Positions 36,501 to 49,390 of a stretch of 64,000 nucleotides of DNA are shown in pieces. This stretch comes from Paragonimus westermani (taxonomy: Eukaryota; Platyhelminthes; Trematoda; Plagiorchiida; Troglotrematidae), in assembly GCA_008508345.1 (NCBI GenBank), contig QNGE01001309.1, positions 69,040 through 133,039 of the forward strand, written 5' to 3'. Position 1 is the first letter of the stretch; each line of letters opens with the position of its first letter. Below the pieces are notes generated by a model. The model saw only the letters and a list, made by a program, of their open reading frames with translations, did no database searches and was not told the DNA's origin. The translations under genes were made by a program, and so were the position numbers.

Positions 36501-39500
36501 ATTGTTAATTATTCGCGTACCGCATTCGACCTCGACTGGCGTGTAGCTCACTGACGATTTAATCAGTTCACCAGCCTACGGCTAGCAATAGGGTTCACTC
36601 CAAGCCTAGCAGACCAAATGTGACTGAAGTACACGGAGCACGGGTGAAACCTCGCTGGATTGTGATCTGGAACTGCATTCAAAAATACGAACGTATGATC
36701 TGTGAAATATGGACGCATACTTGGCATTAAAGATCATCCTATATTTAGGGATTCAAGCGCCCGTGTTACTAGCCATTGCGTACAGTCCTTGATTAATTGC
36801 TATCTTCTGATGGTGAGATGCTGGTGAAAGCCCCCACAAGTTTTATATAGACGTACAGTTTACATGGTTTGGCACTGAATTCTTTGTCACCAGTGACGAT
36901 GTGCAAGCAAGCGCCAAGTACAATGTACATATGTAACTATCCGAACATATTTGCATCGTCGTTATACGATATTACACAAACTACCTATTTTTGCAAGAAT
37001 TTACTGGAATTTACTGCTGGTCGTTAACGTCATGTCACATCAGTTTGGCTGGGAGTGTCATTCACTGTGCTATCGATCAACCTATGAACCTGGGTGAATG
37101 ATTTAACTCGACACTCATGTAACAATAAGCAGACTCAACAAGAAATAAAAGTCTTTCGCTTCAGTGCCAGTACTCTTCGTTCATACTCTTTCGTTGATTC
37201 AACATGTTGCTTGCGTACACTAGTCGTTCTGTATTCCACCTGATTCCTAAGTTTTCCGTACACTCCTGACCAAACTGACGAAAGGACCCTTATGTGGTCC
37301 ACCACTTCCCCACGTTCCACTGAAATGATTTACAAAAGACAACCAACTCACTCTTTCCTTCCAGTTGTTGACGTCAAAGTGGATTTACATTGCTCGGACC
37401 TAATCGATCATGAAAGATGAGTAGGTACTTCGAACAAGACTGATGGCCCTCGTCAAGTAATTGATAAATCAGAACCACTACAAAAGTGTTTGCAAGTGAT
37501 ACAAATCGATAAGGAAACCAAATATTGTATTTTAAACACCAGCCGTGACAGGACTGTGGAGACATGCATGGCAGAAGGCGAATACGTACTAGTTGGTGCA
37601 CCGATTTTGCTCAAAAGTAATATCTAGATTTGCTCGGTGGAGTAGTGTTATGGAGGTGCGTGTCGAAGACTAGGGTACACGGGAAACGGTTGTACATTCC
37701 TAGTACGAAACAGTGTCAAGGTTCCGTTGGAACAAGAGCTTACGGTAGGCTGATGACACTTTTTGTCACATCTAGTAGTTTCGTAAATGTGTTTCAGAAC
37801 GAACAGTCGGCTGGGCAGTGGACAGACTTTCGAAATTGTGGTGTATCTCGTGAAAATACTTGTAGAGTTTGATACCACCGATGATAACACTTTTTTCAGT
37901 GGCAATACTTAGGCCTTACAACCCTGCTTAAGAACGCAGAGGACCGAACTTGTCGTAGGCTAGCACACGCTTCAAGCCTTCTAACGATGTTTCACCCCGT
38001 GTGCGCGGTCTCCTGGCTGGTTCAGGTTAATTCTGAAAGGAGTAACTGAGGTGTATTGAGGGAAAGCTTAAACTTGTACCTCTTTCGCAAAGATGCGCGA
38101 GTGGTGGTGTTGACTGTTCTCACGTTCTCAATTGTTTTTACACCTGTGATCGCCTGATTTGGTCAGCCAACTGATTTTCTGCGTTAGTGTACAAAATTTC
38201 ATCCTCAGTTTTCGCGATCATATTCAACACTGAAAAGAATTTGTTCATTATCATGGAGTATTGTAACAGTCTCACTATAAAGAATTAAGTGTTAAAATCC
38301 CAGTTGATCTTTGCTTGTGAGTGTGTGTACCCAGAAATTTTTACGAAGATTTTAACTCACTGATAGTGGGTTGGACAACTGTCTCCTGCCGTGGTCAATT
38401 CGGCGAGTAATAAACTAGGTCAAAGTATTCGGGCGTTCAGATCTAGTTTGGTCATTTCACTTCAGGCTGATAACAAGAAACTAATATTGGGGATGTGAGT
38501 TTAACACAGAAGAAAAATGGAGTTGTTTCAATTAAAGGTACCGCACCTCAAGCTCAACAGTCTCCCAGCCTTCTGTGTTTACTTGGCATCGATCACCAGA
38601 CGGTCGTATTTACGCAAAACAGCATCGGTTGCATTCATGATCGAACTTGACTCCCTCATCTGCATTTTCTTTCACGTGCATAACATTAAAACGAATAGTT
38701 CTTTGTTTAGAGACACAGAGGTTGCTACTTCGTATGTTGAAGAATAAAATTTTGGTGAAAATGGTTACCCAGTTGTTTTGCCAGTGAACTTTCACGTCGA
38801 TCGATTTCACTGACTTTGGGAAACAAACCAAACTCCGACAGAAGTTCAACAAACAGACAATGTTGACAATGCACAAATTCTTCGCTGTGGTTGTCATCAT
38901 CTTTGTCTTGTGATAAAATCACTAACTACAGATTGTTTGTGATAATGGTAGATTCGTCTTTTTACAAAAACCGTCATCGGTTCTTTACGTTTTTGTTATC
39001 TGGTTTAGTAAAACCCAAAAATTTTGTCAAACATGCGAGTGCAGGCTGTATCAGCAACATACAGCTTCCGCAGTATATAGGACAGCGTTCGGAAGATGAC
39101 TGTTGCTGTTGCGTAACCAATGAATACTAAAATTTTCTCCCGTGTTTCATCTGTTCAACGCACGCAATCAAAAATCGTCGTGTTGTTCAACGTATAGAAA
39201 CTACTGATATAATCTCTGCGTTTGACTATTAACAACTGCAGAAAGAAACGTATCACTTGAGCGCTCGAATTATGGCTAACCTAATTATTAACCTTAAGTT
39301 AGTAATCCTTAACGTTCACAGCTGCACGCCAATGGCAAACAGATATGCAACTCAACACTTACTCCGAAGACACGACCCACAACTATACTCGTGGGGAACT
39401 GACTAGCCCGCGAGCAATTAACCCACTCAATTTTTTAGACATCCAACTGAGATGACTATTCGAGTTACACACTCATGTCACACTCCACTGCTTTACGTAA

Positions 39501-42046
39501 GTGGGTGAAAGACCGTTAACAAGTACCAGCAAGCATTTCGTACTGCAAATGTTCTATTCAATTTTAGAGTATGACCAAGTTGTGCAACATAAGTTTCAAG
39601 GTATTCGTAATCGGGCCATAACGTTTCTTATAGTTAACCAGCACGTACTCACTGAAACACAGGAATAACGGTCAAGATTAGACAGTGAGATAGTACAAGC
39701 TTCACAGGTTACAACCACTGTGTAGGTTCGACAGTCTGCTAATGTTAACCCAGTGTGAATTCAGTCTATGTTACAAGGAAGTGCATGAACCTGAATGAAA
39801 TTCTTATTGTGACATAACATTAGACAGCATGACGATCACGCTAGCCGTTACTACAATGCGACATTTAACTGTCTTTGCTGAGGTCTGAACGCTCTACTCA
39901 TTGACGAAGTAAAACTGACCAGGATTTACTTCACACCAATCTCTCTATTTCGCTATTAAACAATGTTGTTTCTTCTTATAACGCGCCTAATTAACCTTTG
40001 TAAATAACAGTGAAGACGAGAGTAAACGTTAATATGTTGGGTGAAGATGAACATCTTGCTTTTCAGGCTAGGGGATGACGCGCGCGTCCTCTCTGATTGC
40101 CTTATCAGCATCATTGGACATATATTGTTTAACCCATAGAAGTTCATTGAACAAATGTGGACTTTCTCAAAAAATGCTTGTCAACCTCTTCTGATTCTAA
40201 CTAATCACAGGGATGTTTTATTTGGTCCCACTGTGAACTGTCACTTAGCGTGAAACATGTGAAATCTGGTACTTACAACTCTTCCATTGTGCTCTCGGAA
40301 GTTAGACAGAATCTTAAGACTTATTTTTCAATAACAACAGGTGTTTCGGAAAACGTATGCTGCATTTCAAAATGTCTCCACAAATCCAAGTTAGTTCCGT
40401 CTAATCATCCAAACTTCAAGATGTGGGAGTTTATACTAAAGTTTTAAAATGTTAACTTATGTCGGCTTGCGACTAAACAGACAAACAGGAACCGACGCAC
40501 TGTGACGAGAAGTTTTGAAATGCACTATAACGACTCAGTTGTCAGGATTTAATTGTTCGATATGTATTTGTGTTCGGCAACCGGAAGCGGCCTAACAGTC
40601 ACTAGAGAGACATGGAGGAAATAGAGCATAACGTAGCAAGCCTTCAGTTATTCTTTCATTGTGTTCATGCATCGGCAGTACTTCAAATACTGAGTGAATG
40701 CCGGAAGTTTGTCGAAAAGGTCGTAGCTTTAGTGAATCATATTCCGACTAACCAGTCACTCGTGTTCCTTTCTCGAAAAGAAACTTGTGCTTGTATTCCT
40801 TCCCCCTTTGTCCGGTTTTAAGCACAACGCATGCTATGAGAACTGCTTATCATAATCCTGTCTCAGGTGAAATGGCTCTCGATGGACAACTAGGGAATTA
40901 TTCAGAATGGATTTAACAAGGCGTATAAGTTGACGAATTTACGTAGTCAGCAGAACGCACGTCCGAATCGACTGGAAATCGAAATTAATATTTCTTTTCA
41001 GCAACCTTCCAACAATCTGACATAAAATAGTTTTGTAAGCCAAATAACGAATGTTTCAAGCCTCAAACTACAGGTCGGCTTCATGATCTCGAGGGCTCTG
41101 TTGAAGAAACGCTGCCTCCATACATACAAAAACAGAAGGGAACTTCATCCTCTTTTCTAAGAGTTGGTCAATTCGAAGCATTCACGCAATGAACGTATCC
41201 ATTCTGTGAACAGCTTACGGCTTTCAATAGAGAGGACCGTCAGTGATAGCGAAAGAATATCAAATAAGCTGATATTGCCTGGAGATTAGAGGACATCTCA
41301 GCTGGTAGACCGAATGTGTTAGGCAATTTGACTATATCGTTCGGGAAATTAAATTTTCTACGCATCTCTTCCCAACAATGCCATACACCATGTTTCTGCT
41401 GATCCCCTGAGTGGTCCACCATCAACTGATGTTCATTAAGGTCATCCTCCTGTACATGTTGGGATGAGGCATTTGTACATCTTGTACAGAATCAAGCCTA
41501 TAGGCTATTTGTGTTAGTGCTGAAGAAACAAGCAGTGTTTGAAGAAAACGGTGTACTTTGACCAATTAGTGAATGGGTGAATCTAGAAGGATGCTGAAGA
41601 GTTGTCATATTTCTTATAGACAACAATATAACGGGGAGTACCACTGAAGAATAAAGGAAAAAATCATAGTTAGTAAATGGAAAGAGAAACACACAACTAT
41701 TAAAAACAATCACGTCTCTCTTTAAACATTCAATATCAAGGTGTTTACACTGTTCCAACATCCATCTGAGCTACAGTTGAAAGTAAACCCTCATCAGCAA
41801 GCCAACTTAGTTAGGGCCTTCACTCAATCCAGTCACTGATGACAATCACTTCACAAACACCTCAGCCACGCAACGATATCACTCACACCACTCGGTCCGA
41901 CAGGGTATCGTCTGGTTTGAAGATTCTAGCCGCCGATTCTACTAGTCGGGGTGGATCTATCCCAGGGGTACAACCCGACATGTATCTGGATGACTCCTTG
42001 GATTTATTTCATTGTAACCTACTCCCTGTTATTGAGTAGCCTCATA
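30501..42046. other. No gene recognised
   Basis: No domain was recognised in either strand. The longest frame not otherwise explained is 119 codons at 30699-31058 on the minus strand. A PLE-tail-like motif at 34061-34100 and a (tgaca)3 repeat near 35982 are the only local signals. A 66-codon frame at 41839-42039 contains TTRSDRVSSG, faintly like a gypsy polyprotein end, but this is too short to call. Confidence 0.45.
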
Positions 42047-42079
42047 ATTACTGAAAACGAAATGGTCGTTTCCAGTAAT
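42047..42079. repeat. Short hairpin, 14-bp stem
   Basis: attactgaaaacga pairs with tcgtttccagtaat across a 5-nt loop, with one mismatch in 14. Unlike a terminator, it has no T run. It lies just downstream of the faint gypsy-like frame at 41839-42039. Confidence 0.7.
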
Positions 42080-45000
42080 GTGGGCCACATTTAAATAATG
42101 TCCGACTTGAGTCAAGACAAAAAAACCATCAACTGTTTATCTCCCACCTACGACCGACCGGAAGGATGAACTCGTTTGTGTTTTATAATTAGTTACCACG
42201 TGAAATACCTGTCGCTGCCCATGTTATGAATGTCAGCCAAGTTATCACAGATGTCTATCCCAGTGTCACTAGCATTCCCCAATTAACACTCCACTGCGGT
42301 CAGTTTAGTCTTTCGTTGGGTCGTTATTTTATTATATTGATAAGCAGCAACGAACCACAGGTTATTCTGACGAGAACTGGATATCTGACCAAACTACATA
42401 CCAGATCATTGTGAAGCGCCTGTGTCAGTTAACTACTGACACCTTGTAAGAACACTCAGTGCAGGCTGACAATCTTAGGCGGAAGTGCTGTGTGACAACT
42501 GATGAATTGTTGTCGTGAAAAGCACGGTGTCCGAAAGGCGCACTGGAGTTTTTGTCACGGATTGTGAAATCCATTATGACTAGTACAGTGAACTTCGCGT
42601 TACTTGTTGTTTTTGTGTGAGTTCGAATGTAAATAAGCTCTCTTCGGCCTTCAACTCGTTCGTTATCACGAGGGGTGGAACACGGAATCAACGTCGTGGC
42701 AGTGGAAATTTCCACCCAGAGTGAAACTTACTACGTGGTGGTTTCTATGTGCAACGCATGGTTCTCCAGAACTTACTTCGGTGGCAAGGGGAATTCCAGT
42801 CATTATTAAATCTTGTGGAACGGAAAGTAACTGGACGGATTTCGTTCAAGGAAGAACCCATCAACAAATATCTTGGCGCGTATTCTCATCCTTTGTAAGG
42901 TTAAATTCATGTGAAAAGAGAACATTAGTAAACGTCTTTCAAGCAGTGGAATGCCAAACCAGGATCAACTATGAGGATATTCCTAATTTGTATGTCCCAG
43001 CTTAAAAATGTTTTCTGAAAACCGGAGTCTTGGGCATCACTTCACAAACTTTTGACACAGTCGATTGAGTACCGATATGGAATTCACGGTGAAACAAACC
43101 GAAAATGTGATTACCAAGGCCCGGCTCAAAAAGCGAACTGTGAACTAACTGCATGTTACAGACATAAAAAACGACGTCTTCATTAGATTTTCAGCTAAAG
43201 CTACGTCCACTCACACAACTACTCACGTTGGTCGTCTGTCAGATGGTCGTTGTTGGCTGTACTGATGGGTAATAGTGGTTGTTTCCAACTAATCAACCAG
43301 ACCGATAGTGTACAACCTCAATCTTTTGGCAGTGAGCATGTGTAACTCAAATAAGCAGGCGTAAATTGTTGTAGAACTGCTGAATTTGTAATGACGTACC
43401 AAATTAGCTTCGTCCAAAAGTTGGTTAACAAAGTGAAGAGAACTGAATTAACAACCCTCGTTGACGTAGCTGTTTGACGACTGACCACGTGCATATCATT
43501 TTATGATGGTAGTTGCGCTAAACCGTTTAGCTCTTGGCTATTCTGTTTAGCATGAAATTAGACCATTCTATGTGGATACCAGAATACAACCTCCGCAGCT
43601 TACTGGCAGCAAAGGGGTTATATGAAGTAATGGGTTGTCACGTCCTGTGGAAAACTCATGAAACGTAGTACATCAAGAGACGACGAGTTACAGCGGACTT
43701 TTGACAAAGAATGGATAACGTCGCAATAGCACTTTCGTAGAAAGCGAGAGCTGTCTGTAATCATCAATGTACCATCTTAATTAGAATGCCAGTATATTCT
43801 ATGGGTTGCTGTCATAACTCGTACTGTGTGGACTCTTCCCATAAGAATGTTTACTGTCACTTTCAAAACTAGATTCGTTTCATTAGAATCGGACGAGAAT
43901 TTAGTTTCGCAACTGTGTGAGATAAACTGAAACTCATTGGTCACCCAAACAGTAAAGCGGTAAGAATCCGCTAAGTGAGAACCACAGAAGTCTATGCTTT
44001 ATTAATAATGTGCTTCGGAGGACATTTCAAAATGACTCAGCGTTGCTCCCAACGCCTTTAACTGTGTCACCGCTACCGAGTAGGGAAAAATGTTTCTGCA
44101 ACTTGCATTCTGAGGTGAACTGGCAGCTAATTTAGTCAGCCGCAGCCTATACAACTCAATGGGACAAATGTTTCCAGGAGCTGGTTCATTAATAAGACGA
44201 TGTGGGACGTGAATCTGAAAGATGAATTTCCTGCCCGCAACAAATTCACTTTTTCAGCACTTATTTTACTGTTCATGTACCGTGAAATACATAGTTGGTG
44301 AGTGGAAGTGTTTGGATGGAACTATCAAAAAATATTATCCCAATTGTTTTGGCACTGGCCCCAACAAAACAGCAAGTTACCCCCCCACACAGTTGTTTCC
44401 ATCTAGCAGCATCGTCTAAAAAGTCACGTGACGTCAGTAGAGTATAGTCCAACAGCACATGCTAGCCACAGTGTAGTTGATCACTATCCGTTTGAATACT
44501 CCGGTTCTGTGTTGCTAACAGAACTACGTTCACAGTTTGCGATTCCCCTGTCCGGACCATTGGTAGCACAGACAAGGTTGTGACACTGACCCAAATTCCT
44601 TGACCTCATACATGTGCGGAACTCAGACCACTGTGTGATGATAGTCTTTTCTGTGCAAATGCCCTGGGTTTGATGTTGCTGACAACCCATTCCTCTGGCT
44701 TTCTTTTATCGTCACCCATAAACGCTTGTTCGGGGACATCTGTAAGTTCACTGACCGAATGGAGACGTATCCGGAGCTAGTTTCCGTCACATGCGTACTT
44801 CCAGTGCATGGTAGGTGAACGCTGTGCAACTTTTTATCGGTCACCAACTTATGACTTCCAGTTTTGTGTAATGAATAAACAGAGACAGACAGTAAGTGGA
44901 TCTGTGTGTGCATTTTTAAGTGCTATGAAACAAGTACTACGAAGTCTCGACGGGTTTCTTCAGTCAACTTCGTGCAAATCTTGTGGACCTACAAATACGG

Positions 45001-47234
45001 CACCAGGTGCATTCTTTTAACGCCAGTAGTTTTGGGTTCGTAATATACAGCGGAATTTGGAACACGTTAAGAGGTTCAAACGGATAACAATGATGCTAGA
45101 TATATAACCATCGATCCTGAACAGTGGTTTAACCGATCATAGATCATTGCCCTATGTGTCATTCCCATCATCTCGGGATGTTTTACGGCTCAAGACGTAG
45201 TCGTTAACCTGTTTTGTCCGAGTGAAAGCCACTGCAACCAAAAATCAACAGGTTAGTTAGATTAGTTGCATTTTCGACTGACTGCGTTGATCTACTGGCG
45301 GATCAAATGCACAGTTACGTACATAGGAGGTAAGTAAGTTTCTAATCTTTATGTTGAGGTGGTTCGTCAGGCGTTAGCATTTGTAGTTTAAAAGCTGAAA
45401 TATATGCTTCATTTGAGCCGCCTGAATTCATTCTTGTTCACCGTGTTTTGGGGCAGTATAGGTATACAATGCTTGCTATTGGGTAGTGCATCTTTCTCAA
45501 CCGTTGGTGTTCTGTCCGCAGCGTATCAGACACGCATACAGACTAAGCTGTAGGAAGAAGTGTTGAATAAAGTAAATCTAGTTGCTGTCGGAGCGGAAGA
45601 GGCTAACGGCACATTTTGTTTTACGATAGACAGAACACTATGACAAACGAAGCCCGGATTGATAGACGGGTACATCTCCTAGGGTTAGACTATCGTTTAA
45701 TGTGATTATATGAGATATTAGTAAATCCGATGGCTTTTTTAGCGATGTTTGAAAACCGAGTCAAAATTAAGGTGTTACCCATGTAGGATTAGTGTATTGA
45801 GGTTCTAAATTGATGTCTGGACGGTGCTGTTCACTTATTTCCTGGAAGACATCAGCTACTGTTGAGCCTAACAGCCTAACAGCATATAGTGTAGTGTCAA
45901 CGTGGTCCTGCAAGCTTCCAGATACAACGATTTTAGGATCTACAAGGAATCTGAAGTGAACGCCACCTTGAAACACAATACGATATCTGAGGATGCCCTA
46001 CAGCATATGCTGTTATCATACTTCAAAAGACTGTATTTCATTCAAATTAAAGAACACCATTTTGAAAACCTCTTCAAAATAACTGTCTTACACCCTACTT
46101 TCCACTCATTTTTTCAAAGTGATTTTAAACTGTTGGCAAAATTTTGAAGCGGTAGACGAACAACCTGTCTACATAGTAGGCGCCACTGGAATGTGGGAGA
46201 TAACAAAAGCCATGTTGTCTACCGATATCCTTCTAAGTTGAAGTTTTGTCCGGTGCACGCTAAGAAACATACAAGCTTTTAATTAATAGGCATGCCACAT
46301 TGTTTGTTTAGTCGGGTCCAGAAAAAAAACCCACATCTAAGAAACTTGAGTCGTATGCATCAATTAGTGGTTAACTAGCAGATTCCAGTAGTGTCTACCG
46401 AAATGGAGTCGTCCGACACAGACGCACGTAATTGTTATTGCTGGGACTTGACACTTCTGGGACGCCGCCGAATCTGAAAATTCTCATCACAAATACACGA
46501 GTGGTTACCTCTGATTTCGATTCGGAACCAAGTTTAAACAGTTACTCTCTGTGTCTCACCTGAGAAGCTGACGAAATTCCGACGATGCTCGTTCGTGGTC
46601 TATAGTTCATATTGGCTACACGACAGACAGCCGAGCAGTATAGAGTAACTAGGCAACAAGAGCAGTCTGATAAATGTTCAAGCCATTTTGAGAACTGTAG
46701 TAGTTACAATAATTGTCCACGGTTTCAAGTAAAATCACCGTGCATTTTTTATTTCACCTCTGAATTAATTCTGAGCCGAATGCTGACACATTTTTAACTT
46801 AGGTGATTGATTCTAACCGTTTGGAATATGTAGAATGAAAACAAACCATTACCATTCTGTCAGAAAGTCACAAATTGCGAAATCCGAAAAGCCACTCACA
46901 ACATTTTAGTAGAGGTTTTTAATACTACGACCCAGCTCGTGAACAATGGAACTGGAGGATAGGACTAGACTGATGGAGGAAAAACGTCTGTTCTCCCTAA
47001 TCTTTTCGTAACTTGTACATCTTTTTCATCTGTGCTTGTAGTTTTCATTTTCTGTCGACTATTGTCAGATTAATTGTAGCAGCATATGCGCTCGGAACCT
47101 TGGTTTTCAATTTGCTCATTTTGATTTAGTAAGACACAGTAGGTGTCAACCTTGTGTTGTCCAGATGTCCCTGAATTATTCCTCAAAAGGCAACTGTATT
47201 ACTAATAAGTAGTGTGGTAGATTTATGGTTTCAG
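42080..47234. other. No gene recognised
   Basis: Open frames up to 96 codons occur (for example 42721-43005 plus and 44623-44913 minus) but none has recognisable motifs, and they overlap antisense frames of similar length. Confidence 0.45.
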
Positions 47235-47314
47235 GGCCTCGGCTGGATTCGAATCAGTGACAGGCACAGCATGCCTGAACGCGGCAAGCGCTCTAACAGC
47301 TGAGCTACGAAGCT
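47235..47314 (-). repeat. tRNA-like sequence (SINE head or tRNA pseudogene)
   Basis: The minus strand folds as a tRNA. The acceptor stem AGCTTCG/CGAGGCC pairs at six of seven positions, the first being A-C. The D arm is GCTC...GAGC, inside a near-consensus A box TAGCTCAGCTGTTAGAGCG (47289-47307). The T arm has loop TTCGAAT, inside a B box GATTCGAATCC (about 47244-47254). The middle is about eight bases too long, and the anticodon stem is ambiguous: TGCC/GGCA closes a 7-nt loop GCGTTCA that lacks the invariant T33. Two stem pairs are A-C, as expected from decay of G-C. It is not the same family as the SINEs at 48.8-49.4 kb and has no hammerhead text. It is more likely a SINE head or pseudogene than a working tRNA gene. 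Confidence 0.7.
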
Positions 47315-48824
47315 ACACCGGAAGCTCGGAAATTTCATGTTCGCACTTTGTTACCCACTGGTCTCACTGGTTCATACGGAACCTACCAAGTGATACAGGG
47401 GATCGACTGCCCTGGCAGGACTTCTCAAACAGTTCACGTTGGAACCCACCAACAGCACTGCTGAGCATAGAAATTATATCAGCAATAAGAGACAGCTTCT
47501 ACTAATTTAATGTTGATAGTTAAATCACACTGAAGTGATACAGATGGTTGATGTAATCCAACTGGAACACTTAGTGACTAGATACGGTACAAGATGTGAC
47601 GCCTAACCACTTCTCCGGGCAACCGCTCATTTCTGTTTCATGGGACACTATCTGAGACAGATTTCAAGACACGTAAAGTGGTGGTTGTGGCTACTTACTT
47701 CTCGAGTCAATGTTTGCAATCCATAACGGTATGTCAGCCTCTTCGAACGTGATGATGCACGGCCTAGGTCACTGTTCAAATAAATGAACACTGGTGCCAA
47801 AACGTGTTTCCGTACCTTTCCAGATTCTTATGAAATTAAGGTTTCAGATTAGGTTTTGGTTCGTTTCCGGCCAAATCGGTTCAGAGTATTTGTTCCTACA
47901 TAGACTGGTGGCCTGATACTCCAATTTTTTCACTGACAGACGGCTGCTTTCAGCTGTTCCACGGTGAGCCTATTGAACAAAAGTGCATTACAGTGTACTT
48001 TAGGAACGATGACGTGAGTTGAACGAGATCAGATGTCATGATCTCCAGCTCCTACTCCTTTCGTGACAAAAACGCACGCATTTAATGTGAACAACGCTGC
48101 CAGTTTTACAACGAGAAAGGCAACGCGTGCGTCGAAGAATCCAACTGGCTTGGGCCGCAGTCTGATTATACGTTTTTACACTGATGCAGGTTCATTCCCA
48201 TGCAAAACTAGGTCTATAAGACAAGGCCAGTAATTATACATCAGATCACCGAGCGTTACCATGAGACACCAGTAACTTCGATGACGACTGCTCAAGAGAC
48301 AGACTGGATTCAAAAGTGCAACGAATTTTAGACTGAATGGAGAACACTGCGAATGTACGAATTCAATATGACTGTCTGTGTGTGCTAGACGTTAGGATAA
48401 TCATCTCACCTAATCTTGGTATCACTCCAGGATGACCTCAGAAACTTGCCGTCAGTTAATAAAATTTTAGATTATATTATACTGTGTTCTTTCGAGCTCG
48501 ATTGTGCTTCACAACAAACATTATGTTCGTGAAATACTTCTCAGATTTTTGCGGTAAAGAAATGTTACACAATTACGTCGATCCGTATACCTTATTAATT
48601 ACAGTTCGGCAGTTGGATGAAAAGCTGTTCTCTTATGTCACCAATGGTCCTTTTGATGGTGCTGGCAGTTCTGTGAAGTGAGTCACTGATGGTGGTAAAT
48701 TGAGCAAGCAACTGCCAATGGATGAGATGGATAAAATTTTACGAGATATACTTACCGTGACAGTCCTGTGTTTCACTGTAGAATCATAAACTTTCAGTCT
48801 GAAAATCACTCACAATTAATCACA
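47315..48824. other. No gene recognised
   Basis: A frame at 47257-47505 runs through the tRNA-like sequence and is incidental. Nothing else was recognised. Confidence 0.45.
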
Positions 48825-49043
48825 GCCTGTGCATTCAGATTGATCTCCCAGCTAGCCTCTTTTGTAAAGAAGCGCTAGACTCGAGTTTCGCTCTCATTAG
48901 AGCTCATCAGTCGTTCATATCCTTGCCACGGCCGGGATTTGAACTCCGGCCATTCCAAACATGAGGCAACCGTGTTGACCACTGTGCCATTGACCTCACA
49001 TTAGGCACGACCGAATTATCCAATCTGAACGCTCAACCACTTT
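48825..49043 (-). repeat. tRNA-headed SINE with hammerhead core, copy 2 (best preserved)
   Basis: Read on the minus strand: leader (gtggttgagcgttcagat, ataattcggtcgtgcc), A box TGGCACAGTGG (48979-48989), B box GAGTTCAAATC (48936-48946), a complete hammerhead core (48878-48910), then a stem-loop GCTTCTTT-aca-AAAGAGGC (48855-48873). The tail runs to about 48825. It is close to the copy at 49166-49390, which lies head to head with it about 120 bp away. Pol III transcription is expected from the internal boxes. The design is that of the schistosome Sm-alpha SINE, though I cannot show descent from it. Confidence 0.85.
48878..48910 (-). ncRNA. Hammerhead ribozyme core in SINE copy 2
   Basis: The minus strand reads CTGATGA, stem II GCTC-taatga-GAGC, GAAA, CTCGA, GTC. 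All conserved hammerhead positions are present: CUGANGA (48904-48910), the 10.1-11.1 G-C pair of stem II, GAA (within 48887-48889 and the adjoining A), the A15.1-U16.1 pair, and the GUC cleavage triplet (48878-48880). Stem III is minimal (A-U, C-G and a TCGA loop), as in animal retroelement hammerheads that act best as dimers. Stem I is weak: GAACGA before the core against TAGCGCTTC after it pairs only with gaps. Catalysis is therefore possible but not shown. Confidence 0.68.
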
Positions 49044-49165
49044 CGCAAGATCGAAGATTTTGTTCTGTCTTCGATATCCTAGTCGTGGGGTTGTCGATTT
49101 GAGTTAACAGTACAGTTACTGTCTCCTCTCGAGACTATCGGGCAACCTGATCATTACTTACAAGC

Positions 49166-49390
49166 GAGAGTGGTTGAGCGTTCAGATTTGATAATTCGGT
49201 CGTGCCTAATGTGAGGTCAATGGCGCAGTGATCAGCACGGATGCCTCATGATTGGAATGGCCGGAGTTCAAATCCCGGCCATGACAATGATATGTAAGGC
49301 TAACGACCTCTAATAAGAACGAAACTCGGGTCTATTGCTTCTTTTCGAAAGAGGCTGGCTGGGAAGTATATTTGAATTTGGAGGCTGCAT
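49166..49390 (+). repeat. tRNA-headed SINE, copy 3
   Basis: Same order as copy 2 on the opposite strand: leader gagagtggttgagcgttcag, A box TGGCGCAGTGA (49221-49231), B box GAGTTCAAATC (49264-49274), a damaged hammerhead at 49300-49332 and stem-loop GCTTCTTT-tcg-AAAGAGGC (49337-49355). The stem-loop keeps all eight pairs while its loop differs from that of copy 2. In the hammerhead, CTGATGA has become CTAACGA and stem II has lost pairs (CCTC/GAAC), although GAAACTCGGGTC still gives GAAA and GTC. This copy should be catalytically dead. Confidence 0.82.

Noticed and set aside
36805..36840. CTGATGG...GAAAGCC as a hammerhead candidate
   Set aside because: The essential A of CUGANGA is replaced by G and the stem II pairing does not form.
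41839..42039. Frame with TTRSDRVSSG, faintly like a gypsy polyprotein C-terminus
   Set aside because: The match is about ten residues, with no integrase or LTR next to it.
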